64,000 bases of DNA from Aplectana chamaeleonis (GCA_029168955.1 JAPDOI010000010.1:2689001-2753000), one strand, 5' to 3'; positions 45,581-59,210 are shown, numbered from the stretch's first letter. Notes: generated by a model not told the origin, from the letters alone. Made by a program: numbers and translations.

Positions 45581-46861
45581 CGAAAATTATGCGCTTTTGA
45601 GATAGTGCGCCGTAAAAAAAGATCGAGAAGAAAAAGTGCGGCAACAAAGAACTACAAGAAAACAAAAAGGTCTGAAAAGGTAAACGAGGAATGAGCCATT
45701 ATCCAGTTTTGACATATTCCGGATAAGGGATTTCGGATCAATCCGAATATGACGGTCTTTTTGGCGAAACGAGTTTTGGATCAATCGACCTGAAGGGACC
45801 AGAAATATGTACATGGAATAATTTTTTTCGTTTTCGTTTTTTCGTCAACAACGGTCAAGCTACAGATAGTCATAGTGAGAAACGCAATGAAGAAAAAAAT
45901 CATCAAGTGTAATTGATTTCCGCGTTTAACGTTATCCACGAGTAAGATACTAATTCCACCACATACGCTGGACATTGGAGAAAGATTAACGGCACACAAG
46001 TGCCCATGTAATGTGATTCTTCTTTTTGTGAACGCGTTAGTCGTAGAAAAGTAACAAAAATGTTTGAACGTAGCGACAACAGTAGTTGGCGAACCGCACA
46101 GAAGTGAAAGTCCATGTTTGAGAGAAAATCAAGGCTTATAATGAAAGGGCTCAACACTGCCACCACTTCGAAAGCAAACGTGCAATCACAGAGAACGAAG
46201 CGAGATGTGGAAAGTTCTTATGTGCTTAACCCAAATCCGAGTCATCCCAGACATTTTCAGGGGTCATAAAGCGTGATGAGAACAAGAAAGCGAATCTGAC
46301 GGTTCCATCATTGATCAAAAACACAATAACAGAGTCATTTCATTCACCTAACGGGTGTTGTCCTGACGAGTGCAGTTTAGGTGCTGCGAATAAGGTAAGG
46401 TATATAGCAACGATCCAGCTAATATCTGCGTATTTGAGTATGGCTGCTGCTGCTGCGGGATGTGGTGAACGTCGGTCTGTTTTCACGTTTCGCCCCCACC
46501 GCTTTAGTCATTGAGGTCAGTTCGACGCTGTTTCGTCGCACATGTATTAGAGGTAGTAGATATACAACTAAGTGTACGGAGAGCTCAGAGTTGTACGAAG
46601 AGCAGATGCCATTAGAAGGAACAAAAGGTTCTGCGGGAAATAATCCCCAAGCAATGGTCAGAAAGTTGAGTGAATTTCGATAAGCCCGTGGGTACATTGT
46701 CATGATGAAATACAACACCTATTCGATTTATCAATTCGTCGCTTGGTTGGGATCTTTTGCCCAGTCTACGGCGCGAGGTATGATACAACTCAACTTCGGT
46801 CAAACCCCCTCCTAAATCGGGCAACTCCCTCAGTCCCCCCACCCCCTTGAGAGAAAATCCG
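45581..46861. other. Left flank of the second satellite; no proven gene
   Basis: A plus-strand frame ending at 46683 (contains SELYEEQMPLEGTKGSAGNN) looks coding-like but has no convincing acceptor. The overlapping minus-strand frame is weaker. Confidence 0.4.
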
Positions 46862-49823
46862 CATGTCTTTCTTCATGTATGACTGTCTACATGTTAAAAC
46901 GTACCCGAAATTCCATGGAAACAGCTTTAAGCCGAAGAGCGCTACATAAGGTGGGCGGAGCCTGTTTTAATGCCCTGTGGGCACATAGGTGCAGCCTCGG
47001 TCGCGCAAACTACTATTAGATAGCTCCGAGCCTGAGAGCGCTACATAAGTTTGGCTAAGCCTGTTTTTTTGCCCTGAGGGCACATAGGTGCAGCGTCGTG
47101 CGCGCAAACTACCATTAGAACATGACTACCCACTTGTGAAAAGTTACCCAAAATTCATGAAAGTAGCTCCAAGCCTAAGAGCGCTAAATAAGTTGAACGG
47201 AACATGTTTTATGGGGCGCGCGAACTACTATTAGAGCATGCCTACCCACTTGTGAAAAGTTACCCAAAATTCATGGAAGTAGCTCCAAGTCTAAGAGCGC
47301 TAAATAAGATGGACGGAACATGTTTTATGCCCTGAGGGCACAGAGGTGCAGCTTTGGGCGCGCAAACTACCATTAGAGCATGACTACCCACTTGTGAAAA
47401 GTTACCCAAAATTCATGGAAGTAGCTCCAAGCCTAAGAGGGCTAAATAAGTTGAACGGAACATGTTTTATGGGGCGCGCAAACTACTATTAGAGCATGCC
47501 TACCCACTTGTGAAAAGTTACCCAAAATTCATGGAAGTAGCTCCAAGCCTAAGAGGGCTAAATAAGTTGAACGGAACATGTTTTATGGGGCGCGCAATCT
47601 ACTATTAGAGCATGCCTACCCACTTGTGAAAAGTTACCCAAAATTCATGGAAGTAGCTCCAAGCCTAAGAGGGCTAAATAACGTGGGCAACATGTTTTAT
47701 GCCCTGAGGGCACAGAGGTGCAGCTTTGGGCGCGCAAACTACCATTAGAGCATGACTACACACTTGTGAAAAGTTACCCAAAATTCATGGAAGCAGCTCC
47801 AAGTCTAAGAGCGCTAAATAAGGTAGACGGAACATGTTTTATGGGGCGCGCAAACTACTATTAGAGCATGCCTACCCACTTGTGAAAAGTTACCCAAAAT
47901 TCATGGAAGTAGCTCCAAGCCTAAGAGGGCTAAATAAGTTGAACGGAACACGTTTTATGCCTGAGGGCACAGAGGTGCAGCTTTGGGCGCGCAAACTACC
48001 ATTAGAGCATGACTACCCACTTGTGAAAAGTTACCCAAAATTAATGGAAGTAGCTCCAAGCCTAAGAGGGCTAAACAAGTTGAACGGAACATGTTTTATG
48101 GGGCGCACAAACTACTATTAGAGCATGCCTACCCACTTGTGAAAAGTTACCCAAAATTCATGGAAGTAGCTCCAAGCCTAAGAGGGCTAAATAAGTTGAA
48201 CGGAACATGTTTTATGGGGCGCGCAATCTACTATTAGAGCATGCCTACCCACTTGTGAAAAGTTACCCAAAATTCATGGAAGTAGCTTCAAGCCTAAGAG
48301 GGCTAAATAAGTTGAACGGAACATGTTTTATGGGGCGCGCAAACTACCATTAGAGCATGACTACCCACTTGTGAAAAGTTACCCAAAATTCATGAAAGTA
48401 GCTCCAAGCCTAAGAGGGCTAAATAACGTGGGCGGAACATGTTTTATGCCCTGAGGGCACAGAGGTGCAGCTTTGGGCGCGCAAACTACCATTAGAGCAT
48501 GACTACCCACTTGTGAAAAGTTACCCAAAATTCATGGAAGTAGCTCCAAGCCTAAGAGGGCTAAATAAGTTGAACGGAACATGTTTTATGGGGCGCGCAA
48601 TCTACTATTAGAGCATGCCTACCCACTTGTGAAAAGTTACCCAAAATTCATGAAAGTAGCTCCAAGCCTAAGAGCGCTAAATAAGTTGAACGGAACATGT
48701 TTTACGGGGCGCGCAAACTACTATTAGAGAATGCCTACCCACTTGTGAAAAGTTACTCGAAATTCATGGAAGTAGCTCCAAGTCTAAGAGCGCTAAATAA
48801 GGTGGACGGAACATATTTGTGCCCTGAGGGCATAGAGGTGCAGCTTCGGGCGCGCAAACTACTATTAGAGCATGCCTACCCACTTGTGAAAAGTTACCCA
48901 AAATTCATGGAAGTAGCTCCAAGCCTAAGAGCGCTAAATAAGTTGAACGGAACATGTTTTATGGGGCGCGCAAACTACTATTAGAGCATGCCTACCCACT
49001 TGTGAAAAGTTACCCAAAATTCATGGAAGTAGCTTCAAGCCTAAGAGGGCTAAATAATTTGAACGGAACATGTTTTATGGGGCGCGCAAACTACTATTAG
49101 AGCATGCCTACCCACTTGTGAAAAGTTACCCAAAATTCATGGAAGTAGCTCCAAGCCTAAGAGGGCTAGATAACGTGGGCAGAACATGTTTTATGCCCTG
49201 AGGGCACAGAGGTGCAGCTTTGGGCGCGCAAACTACCATTAGAGCATGCCTACCCACTTGTGAAAAGTTACCCAAAATTCATGGAAGTAGCTCCAAGCCT
49301 AAGAGGGCTAAATAAGTTGAACGGAACATGTTTTATGCCCTGAGGGCACAGAGGTGCAGCTTTGGGCGCGCAAACTACCATTAGAGCATGACTACCCACT
49401 TGTGAAAAGTTACCCAAAATTAATGGAAGTAGCTCCAAGCCTAAGAGGGCTAAACAAGTTGAACGGAACATGTTTTATGGGGCGCACAAACTACTATTAG
49501 AGCATGCCTACCCACTTGTGAAAAGTTACCCAAAATTCATGGAAGTAGCTTCAAGCCTAAGAGGGCTAAATAAGTTGAACGGAACATGTTTTATGGGGCG
49601 CGCAATCTACTATTAGAGCATGCCTACCCACTTGTGAAAAGTTACCCAAAATTCATGGAAGTAGCTTCAAGCCTAAGAGGGCTAAATAAGTTGAACGGAA
49701 CATGTTTTATGGGGCGCGCAATCTACTATTAGAGCATGCCTACCCACTTGTGAAAAGTTACCCAAAATTCATGGAAGTAGCTCCAAGCCTAAGAGGGCTA
49801 AATAACGTGGGCAACATGTTTTA

Positions 49824-52009
49824 TGCCCTGAGGGCACAGAGGTGCAGCTTCGGGCGCGCAAACTACTATTAGAGCATGCCTACCCACTTGTGAAAAGTTA
49901 CCCAAAATTCATGGAAGTAGCTCCAAGCCTAAGAGGGCTAAATAAGTTGAACGGAAAATGTTTTATGGGGCGCGCAATCTACTATTAGAGCATGCCTACC
50001 CACTTGTGAAAAAGTTACCCAAAATTCATGAAAGTAGCTCCAAGCCTAAGAGCGCTAAATAAGTTGAACGGAACATGTTTTACGGGGCGCGCAAACTACT
50101 ATTAGAGAATGCCTACCCACTTGTGAAAAGTTACTCAGAAATTCATGGAAGTAGCTCCAAGTCTAAGAGCGCTAAATAAGGTGGACGGAACATATTTGTG
50201 CCCTGAGGGCACAGAGGTGCAGCGTCGTGCGCGCAACCTACTATTAGAGCATGCCTACCCACTTGTGAAAAGTTACCCAAAATTCATGGAAGTAGCTCCA
50301 AGCCTAAGAGGGCTAAATAAGTTGAACGGAACATGTTTTATGGGGCGCGCGAACTACTATTAGAGCATGCCTACCCACTTGTGAAAAGTTACCCAAAATT
50401 CATGGAAGTAGCTTCAAGCCTAAGAGGGCTAAATAATTTGAACGGAACATGTTTTATGGGGCGCGCAAACTACTATTAGAGCATGCCTACCCACTTGTGA
50501 AAAAGTTACCCAAAATTCATGGAAGTAGCTCCAAGCCTAGGAGGGCTAGATAACGTGGGCAGAACATGTTTTATGCCCTGAGGGCACAGAGGTGCAGCTT
50601 TGGGCGCGCAAACTACCATTAGAGCATGACTACCCACTTGTGAAAAGTTACCCAAAATTCATGAAAGTAGCTCCAAGCCTAAGAGCGCTAAATAGGTTGA
50701 ACGGAACATGTTTTATGGGGCGCGCAAACTACTATTAGAGCATGCCTACCCACTTGTGAAAAGTTACCCAAAATTCATGGAAGTAGCTCCAAGTCTAAGA
50801 GCGCTAAATAAGGTGGACGGAACATATTTGTGCCCTGAGGGCACAGAGGTGCAGCTTTGGGCGCGCAAACTACTATTAGAGCATGCCTACCCACTTGTGA
50901 AAAGTTACCCAAAATTCATGGAAGTAGCTCCAAGTCTAAGAGCGCTAAATAAGGTAGACGGAACATGTTTTATGGGGCGCGCAAACTACTATTAGAGCAT
51001 GCCTACCCACTTGTGAAAAGTTACCCAAAATTCATGGAAGTAGCTCCAAGCCTAAGAGGGCTAAATAAGTTGAACGGAACATGTTTTATGCCCTGAGGGC
51101 ACAGAGGTGCAGCTTTGGGCGCGCAAACTACCATTAGAGCATGACTACCCACTCTGTGAAAAGTTACCCAAAATTAATGGAAGTAGCTCCAAGCCTAAGA
51201 GGAGCTAAACAAGTTGAACGGAACATGTTTTATGGGGCGCACAAACTACTATTAGAGCATGCCTACCCACTTGTGAAAAAGTTACCCAAAATTCATGGAA
51301 GTAGCTCCAAGCCTAAGAGGGCTAAATAAGTTGAACGGAACATGTTTTATGCCCTGAGGGCACAGAGGTGCAGCTTTGGGCGCGCAAACTACCATTAGAG
51401 CATGCCTACCCACTTGTGAAAAAGTTACCCAAAATTCATGGAAGTAGCTCCAAGCCTAAGAGGGCTAAATAAGTTGAACGGAACATGTTTTATGCCCTGA
51501 GGGCACAGAGGTGCAGCTTTGGGCGCGCAAACTACCATTAGAGCATGCCTACCCACTTGTGAAAAGTTACCCAAAATTCATGGAAGTAGCTCCAAGCCTA
51601 AGAGGGCTAAATAAGTTGAACGGAACGTGTTTTATGGGGCGCGCAAACTATTATTAGAGCATGCCTACCCACTTGTGAAAAGTTACCCAAAATTCATGGA
51701 AGTAGCTCCAAGCCTAAGAGGGCTAAATAAGTTGAACGGAACATGTTTTATGCCCTGAGGGCACAGAGGTGCAGCTTTGGGCGCGCAAACTACCATTAGA
51801 GCATGCCTACCCACTTGTGAAAAGTTACCCAAAATTCATGGAAGTAGCTTCAAGCCTAAGAGGGCTAAATAAGTTGAACGGAACATGTTTTATGGGGCGC
51901 GCAAACTACTATTAGAGCATGCCTACCCACTTGTGAAAAGTTACCCAAAATTCATGGAAGTAGCTCCAAGCCTAAGAGGGCTAAATAACGTGGGCGGAAC
52001 ATGTTTTAT
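49824..52009. repeat. Satellite higher-order block, copy 1 (about 2.18 kb)
   Basis: Long-unit insertions at 50575, 50832, 51090, 51351, 51494 and 51752 match those at 52757, 53015, 53273, 53531, 53673 and 53931 with offset 2179-2183. Rare variants are shared, e.g. GGAACGTGTTTTATGG followed by AAACTATTATTAGAGC at 51624 and 53803. This copy carries extra single-base insertions (A in GTGAAAAAGTTACC at about 50010, 50500, 51280, 51420; others at 50133, 51153, 51201). Confidence 0.85.
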
Positions 52010-54190
52010 GCCCTGAGGGCACAGAGGTGCAGCTTTGGGCGCGCAAACTACCATTAGAGCATGACTACCCACTTGTGAAAAGTTACCCAAAATTCATGGA
52101 AGTAGCTCCAAGCCTAAGAGGGCTAAATAAGTTGAACGGAACATGTTTTATGGGGCGCGCAATCTACTATTAGAGCATGCCTACCCACTTGTGAAAAGTT
52201 ACCCAAAATTCATGAAAGTAGCTCCAAGCCTAAGAGCGCTAAATAAGTTGAACGGAACATGTTTTACGGGGCGCGCAAACTACTATTAGAGAATGCCTAC
52301 CCACTTGTGAAAAGTTACTCGAAATTCATGGAAGTAGCTCCAAGTCTAAGAGCGCTAAATAAGGTGGACGGAACATATTTGTGCCCTGAGGGCATAGAGG
52401 TGCACCTTCGGGCGCGCAGACTACTATTAGAGCATGCCTACCCACTTGTGAAAAGTTACCCAAAATTCATGAAAGTAGCTCCAAGCCTAAGAGCGCTAAA
52501 TAAGTTGAACGGAACATGTTTTATGGGGCGCGCAAACTACTATTAGAGCATGCCTACCCACTTGTGAAAAGTTACCCAAAATTCATGGAAGTAGCTTCAA
52601 GCCTAAGAGGGCTAAATAATTTGAACGGAACATGTTTTATGGGGCGCGCAAACTACTATTAGAGCATGCCTACCCACTTGTGAAAAGTTACCCAAAATTC
52701 ATGGAAGTAGCTCCAAGCCTAGGAGGGCTAGATAACGTGGGCAGAACATGTTTTATGCCCTGAGGGCACAGAGGTGCAGCTTTGGGCGCGCAAACTACCA
52801 TTAGAGCATGACTACCCACTTGTGAAAAGTTACCCAAAATTCATGAAAGTAGCTCCAAGCCTAAGAGCGCTAAATAGGTTGAACGGAACATGTTTTATGG
52901 GGCGCGCAAACTACTATTAGAGCATGCCTACCCACTTGTGAAAAAGTTACCCAAAATTCATGGAAGTAGCTCCAAGTCTAAGAGCGCTAAATAAGGTGGA
53001 CGGAACATATTTGTGCCCTGAGGGCACAGAGGTGCAGCTTTGGGCGCGCAAACTACTATTAGAGCATGCCTACCCACTTGTGAAAAGTTACCCAAAATTC
53101 ATGGAAGTAGCTCCAAGTCTAAGAGCGCTAAATAAGGTAGACGGAACATGTTTTATGGGGCGCGCAAACTACTATTAGAGCATGCCTACCCACTTGTGAA
53201 AAGTTACCCAAAATTCATGGAAGTAGCTCCAAGCCTAAGAGGGCTAAATAAGTTGAACGGAACATGTTTTATGCCCTGAGGGCACAGAGGTGCAGCTTTG
53301 GGCGCGCAAACTACCATTAGAGCATGACTACCCACTTGTGAAAAGTTACCCAAAATTAATGGAAGTAGCTCCAAGCCTAAGAGGGCTAAACAAGTTGAAC
53401 GGAACATGTTTTATGGGGCGCACAAACTACTATTAGAGCATGCCTACCCACTTGTGAAAAGTTACCCAAAATTCATGGAAGTAGCTCCAAGCCTAAGAGG
53501 GCTAAATAAGTTGAACGGAACATGTTTTATGCCCTGAGGGCACAGAGGTGCAGCTTTGGGCGCGCAAACTACCATTAGAGCATGCCTACCCACTTGTGAA
53601 AAGTTACCCAAAATTCATGGAAGTAGCTCCAAGCCTAAGAGGGCTAAATAAGTTGAACGGAACATGTTTTATGCCCTGAGGGCACAGAGGTGCAGCTTTG
53701 GGCGCGCAAACTACCATTAGAGCATGCCTACCCACTTGTGAAAAGTTACCCAAAATTCATGGAAGTAGCTCCAAGCCTAAGAGGGCTAAATAAGTTGAAC
53801 GGAACGTGTTTTATGGGGCGCGCAAACTATTATTAGAGCATGCCTACCCACTTGTGAAAAGTTACCCAAAATTCATGGAAGTAGCTCCAAGCCTAAGAGG
53901 GCTAAATAAGTTGAACGGAACATGTTTTATGCCCTGAGGGCACAGAGGTGCAGCTTTGGGCGCGCAAACTACCATTAGAGCATGCCTACCCACTTGTGAA
54001 AAGTTACCCAAAATTCATGGAAGTAGCTCCAAGCCTAAGAGGGCTAAATAAGTTGAACGGAACGTGTTTTATGGGGCGCGCAAACTATTATTAGAGCATG
54101 CCTACCCACTTGTGAAAAGTTACCCAAAATTCATGGAAGTAGCTTCAAGCCTAAGAGGGCTAAATAAGTTGAACGGAACGTGTTTTATGG
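52010..54190. repeat. Satellite higher-order block, copy 2
   Basis: Tandem partner of 49824-52009. A five-to-six-unit sub-block starting at the long unit near 48448 also recurs at 52010 and 55169 (offsets 3562 and 3159). Each contains a TTTTACGGGG unit, AGAGAATGCC, and GTGCCCTGAGGGCATAGAGG. Confidence 0.85.
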
Positions 54191-57100
54191 GGCGCGCAAT
54201 CTACTATTAGAGCATGCCTACCCACTTGTGAAAAGTTACCCAAAATTCATGGAAGTAGCTTCAAGCCTAAGAGGGCTAAATAAGTTGAACGGAACGTGTT
54301 TTATGGGGCGCGCAAACTACTATTAGAGCATGCCTACCCACTTGTGAAAAGTTACCCAAAATTCATGGAAGTAGCTCCAAGCCTAAGAGGGCTAAATAAG
54401 TTGAACGGAACATGTTTTATGCCCTGAGGGCACAGAGGTGCAGCTTTGGGCGCGCAAACTACCATTAGAGCATGACTACACACTTGTGAAAAGTTACCCA
54501 AAATTCATGGAAGTAGCTCCAAGTCTAAGAGCGCTAAATAAGGTAGACGGAACATGTTTTATGGGGCGCGCAAACTACTATTAGAGCATGCCTACCCACT
54601 TGTGAAAAGTTACCCAAAATTCATGGAAGTAGCTCCAAGCCTAAGAGGGCTAAATAAGTTGAACGGAACATGTTTTATGCCCTGAGGGCACAGAGGTGCA
54701 GCTTTGGGCGCGCAAACTACCATTAGAGCATGACTACCCACTTGTGAAAAGTTACCCAAAATTAATGGAAGTAGCTCCAAGCCTAAGAGGGCTAAACAAG
54801 TTGAACGGAACATGTTTTATGGGGCGCACAAACTACTATTAGAGCATGCCTACCCACTTGTGAAAAGTTACCCAAAATTCATGGAAGTAGCTCCAAGCCT
54901 AAGAGGGCTAAATAAGTTGAACGGAACATGTTTTATGGGGCGCGCAATCTACTATTAGAGCATGCCTACCCACTTGTGAAAAGTTACCCAAAATTCATGG
55001 AAGTAGCTTCAAGCCTAAGAGGGCTAAATAAGTTGAACGGAACATGTTTTATGGGGCGCGCAAACTACTATTAGAGCATGCCTACCCACTTGTGAAAAGT
55101 TACCCAAAATTCATGGAAGTAGCTCCAAGCCTAAGAGGGCTAAATAACGTGGGCAGAACATGTTTTATGCCCTGAGGGCACAGAGGTGCAGCTTTGGGCG
55201 CGCAAACTACCATTAGAGCATGACTACCCACTTGTGAAAAGTTACCCAAAATTCATGGAAGTAGCTCCAAGCCCAAGAGGGCTAAATAAGTTGAACGGAA
55301 CATGTTTTATGGGGCGCGCAATCTACTATTAGAGCATGCCTACCCACTTGTGAAAAGTTACCCAAAATTCATGAAAGTAGCTCCAAGCCTAAGAGCGCTA
55401 AATAAGTTGAACGGAACATGTTTTACGGGGCGCGCAAACTACTATTAGAGAATGCCTACCCACTTGTGAAAAGTTACTCAAAATTCATGGAAGTAGCTCC
55501 AAGTCTAAGAGCGCTAAATAAGGTGGACGGAACATATTTGTGCCCTGAGGGCATAGAGGTGCAGCTTCGGGCGCGCAAACTACTATTAGAGCATGCCTAC
55601 CCACTTGTGAAAAGTTACCCAAAATTCATGGAAGTAGCTCCAAGCCTAAGAGCGCTAAATAAGTTGAACGGAACATGTTTTATGGGGCGCGCAAACTACT
55701 ATTAGAGCATGCCTACCCACTTGTGAAAAGTTACCCAAAATTCATGGAAGTAGCTTCAAGCCTAAGAGGGCTAAATAATTTGAACGGAACATGTTTTATG
55801 ATGCGCGCAAACTACTATTAGAGCATGCCTACCCACTTGTGAAAAGTTACCCAAAATTCATGGAAGTAGCTCCAAGCCTAAGAGGGCTAGATAACGTGGG
55901 CAGAACATGTTTTATGCCCTGAGGGCACAGAGGTGCAGCTTTGGGCGCGCAAACTACCATTAGAGCATGACTACCCACTTGTGAAAAGTTACCCAAAATT
56001 CATGAAAGTAGCTCCAAGCCTAAGAGCGCTAAATAAGTTGAACGGAACATGTTTTACGGGGCGCGCAAACTACTATTAGAGAATGCCTACCCACTTGTGA
56101 AAAGTTACTCAAAATTCATGGAAGTAGCTCCAAGTCTAAGAGCGCTAAATAAGGTGGACGGAACATATTTGTGCCCTGAGGGCATAGAGGTGCAGCTTCG
56201 GGCGCGCAAACTACTATTAGAGCATGCCTACCCACTTGTGAAAAGTTACCCAAAATTCATGGAAGTAGCTCCAAGCCTAAGAGCGCTAAATAAGTTGAAC
56301 GGAACATGTTTTATGGGGCGCGCAAACTACTATTAGAGCATGCCTACCCACTTGTGAAAAGTTACCCGAAATTCATGGAAGTAGCTCCAAGTCTAAGAGC
56401 GCTAAATAAGGTGGACGGAACATATTTGTGCCCTGAGGGCACAGAGGTGCAGCTTCGGGCGCGCAAACTACTATTAGAGCATGCCTACCCACTTGTGAAA
56501 AGTTACCCAAAATTCATGAAAGTAGCTCTCAGCCTAAGAGCGCTAAATAAGTTGAACGGAACATGTTTTATGGGGCGCGCAAACTACTATTAGAGCATGC
56601 CTACCCACTTGTGAAACGTTACCCAAAATTCATGGAAGTAGCTCCAAGCCTAAGAGGGCTAAATAAGTTGAACGGAACATGTTTTATGGGGCGCGCAAAC
56701 TACTATTAGAGCATGCCTACCCACTTGTGAAAAGTTACCCAAAATTCATGGAAGTAGCTCCAAGTCTAAGAGCGCTAAATAAGATGGACGGAACATATTT
56801 GTGCCCTGAGGGCACAGAGGTGCAGCTTCGGGCGCGCAAACTACTATTAGAGCATGCCTACCCACTTGTGAAAAGTTACCCAAAATTCATGAAAGTAGCT
56901 CTCAGCCTAAGAGCGCTAAATAAGTTGAACGGAACATGTTTTATGGGGCGCGCAAACTACTATTAGAGCATGCCTACCCACTTGTGAAATGTTACCCAAA
57001 ATTCATGGAAGTAGCTCCAAGCCTAAGAGCGCTAAATAAGGTGGACGGAACATATTTGTGCCCTGAGGGCACAGAGGTGCAGCGTCGTGCGCGCAAACTA

Positions 57101-57723
57101 CCATTAGAACATGACTACCCACTTGTGAAAAGTTACCCAAAATTCATGAAAGTAGCTCCAAGCCTAAGAGGGCTAAATAAGTTGAACGGAACATGTTTTA
57201 TGGGGCGCGCAAACTACTATTAGAGCATGCCTACCCACTTGTGAAAAGTTACCCAAAATTCATGGAAGTAGCTCCAAGTCTAAGAGCGCTAAATAAGGTG
57301 GACGGGACATATTTGTGACCTGAGGGCACAGAGGTGCAGCTTCGGGCGCGCAAACTACTATTAGAGCATGCCTACCCACTTGTGAAAAGTTACCCAAAAT
57401 TCATGGAAGTAGCTCCAAGCCTAAGAGGGCTAAATAACGTGGGCGGAACATGTTTTATGCCTTGAGGGCACAGAGGTGTAGCTTCGGGCGCGCAAACTAC
57501 CATTAGAAAATGACTACCCACTTGTGAAAAGTTACCCAAAATTCATGAAAATAGCTCCAAGCCTAAGAGCGCTACACAAGGTGGGCGGAGCATGTTTTTA
57601 TGCCCTGAGGTGCAGCTTCGGACATGAAAACCACATTTAGTAATTCGCTGTCCGGATGCAAAAACGCACCCGAAATTTCAAGAACGCAGCTTCAGGTCGA
57701 ACAGCGCTACAAAGGGTGTGGTC

Positions 57724-57850
57724 CAGGGCTGTGCGGAACTGTTTCGTTTCCGATTCCGTTTCCGTATTCCCGGTGATTTTCGGGCTGTTCCGTTCCGCTT
57801 CTGTTTCCTACTTTTTGGGCCCGGAAACGGAAGAAAAAATAGTGCACGGG
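57724..57850. mobile_element. Truncated hAT-like end abutting the satellite
   Basis: CAGGGCTGTGCGGAACTG followed by repeated GTTTCCG/GTTCCG words resembles the end and subterminal repeats of the element at 31787. No matching right end or target duplication found. Confidence 0.5.
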
Positions 57851-58311
57851 TAATGGTTGGGGGTCCAGGCAAGGATGTTTGAAGGCATAAGAGGCTGAGG
57901 ATCACTTTTGACCCCTTGTGTTCAATCGAATACCTGAGCCTGGCTCAGATCCTCGATAAAGTTCGATTTCTAAAATTGGTACTTTAGATTAATGACACAA
58001 AATATGCGTGACAGGAATCTGACCGCTCTTTGGGGATTTTTTTAAACATCTTTTCTCCAAAATAAAATGACTTTTGTGTGCTTCCCGCTACAGTAATGCA
58101 CTCGTCTTACTCCATAGCAGCAATAAGAATATATACAGGTCTTTTTGCACGTAAACTCTGGGAAATCTCTAGTGAGCTGCCAGTTTGGATTACCACCAGC
58201 AGCGGAGTGTTGAAATATAACTGGCATATGAAGCAGAGTCTACAGCCTGTCCTGCAGCAAGGAGTCTGGGCGGAGACAGGCGGAGGTGGCCACGGGCAGT
58301 GGCACTACGCG
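57851..58311. other. No supported feature
   Basis: Ordinary composition; short unspliced frames. Confidence 0.5.
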
Positions 58312-58314
58312 TTA

Positions 58315-58891
58315 GGCCCCCGTCATAGTCGGTGGAGCTGCTGAGTCCCACCGGGTCGATACGCATCGTGTTGTGAGAAATGGGTGCAAAAAAATCAACC
58401 CACTGAGTCCGGCTGCGACCGTCTGATGCCCACCGCAATCCCCCCGGTCGATACTGATGGTTCTCTTGCGTACAAGGGCGGGGCCAATGCACCGACTGAG
58501 TCCGACTTAGTCCCACTGAGTCCCACCGAAATCATCCTCACCCCACCCGGTCGATATAGGTGTTTCTCACGTGGTTTGGGTGCATTTTTTCGGCCGACTG
58601 CGACCTGCCGAGTCCCGCCGCATCTCGACTCTCGTCGTCTGCGCTCTGCCCCACCTGCTGCTGATACGGAAATCAGATTCAGACATGTTGAAAACAAGAA
58701 AAATCAGCCACCAAACACGTTCCGATTCACAGCTGAGGTGATAATCGTCACTATCAATTGCGTGTTTCACAGAGGAGTTGGTTGGCGCTAGGGGCAACCG
58801 GACTCAGTGGGACTCAGCAGATTTTTCCACCCCGGACTCATTCGGAATCAGTCGGACTCAGCAGGTTTTTCGACGAAGTCTGGCCGGGGCC
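58315..58891. mobile_element. 577-bp PIF/Harbinger-like element (TTA target duplication)
   Basis: Ends GGCCCCCGTCATAGTCGG and inverted CTGGCCGGGGCC, flanked by TTA on both sides (58312-58314, 58892-58894). The interior is full of CCCACTGAGTCC and GGACTCAGTGGGA words in both orientations. A three-base TWA duplication with GG..CC ends is typical of PIF/Harbinger MITEs. No transposase. Confidence 0.85.
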
Positions 58892-58894
58892 TTA

Positions 58895-59210
58895 GTGGCA
58901 GATTTTGGGGTGATGTTTCCTAATCTTGCCAAGGGTTTTTTCCTGAATTTAATCGCGGAGCATTTGCTCTGGTAACTAATTAAATTTCGAAAAAAAAATC
59001 TGAAAAGCCGGCGGTGACAATAAGTAAACTGATTTCTGATCCGCCTTGGACAAGCGATGCGGCCGCCCTCTTTCATCTATGCGTGGTTCAACCTAGACTC
59101 CTTTTTGGGGAGCAGGTTGTACACTGCTCCCAAGGAGCAGCTACCTAAAGCCTAGCTTTTGATTGAACCGAGAAAGAGCCACTGGGATACCCAAATTTGT
59201 TATATGGGAT
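58895..59210. other. No supported feature except a small inverted repeat
   Basis: GGGAGCAGG and TGCTCCCAAGGAGCAG near 59108-59142 can pair. Confidence 0.5.

Larger units (their letters stand above)
46862..57720. repeat. 116/142-bp satellite array (about 85-90 units)
   Basis: Short unit 116 bp (GGGGCGCGCAAACTACTATT then AGAGCATGCCTACCCACTTG, ending GAACGGAACATGTTTTAT). Long unit 142 bp, the same with a 26-bp addition after TTTTAT containing the hairpin GCCCTGAGGGC and ACAGAGGTGCAGCTTT. Spacing checks: 54937 to 55053 is 116; 49222 to 49364 is 142. Edge units (46862-47100, 57480-57720) are more diverged than central ones, as expected for an array homogenised from its centre. Confidence 0.97.

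Noticed and set aside
47834..57223. Repeated 95-codon frames (and 67-codon minus-strand frames) as a gene family
   Set aside because: Identical phases of the 116+142-bp satellite; copies differ by frame-breaking indels.
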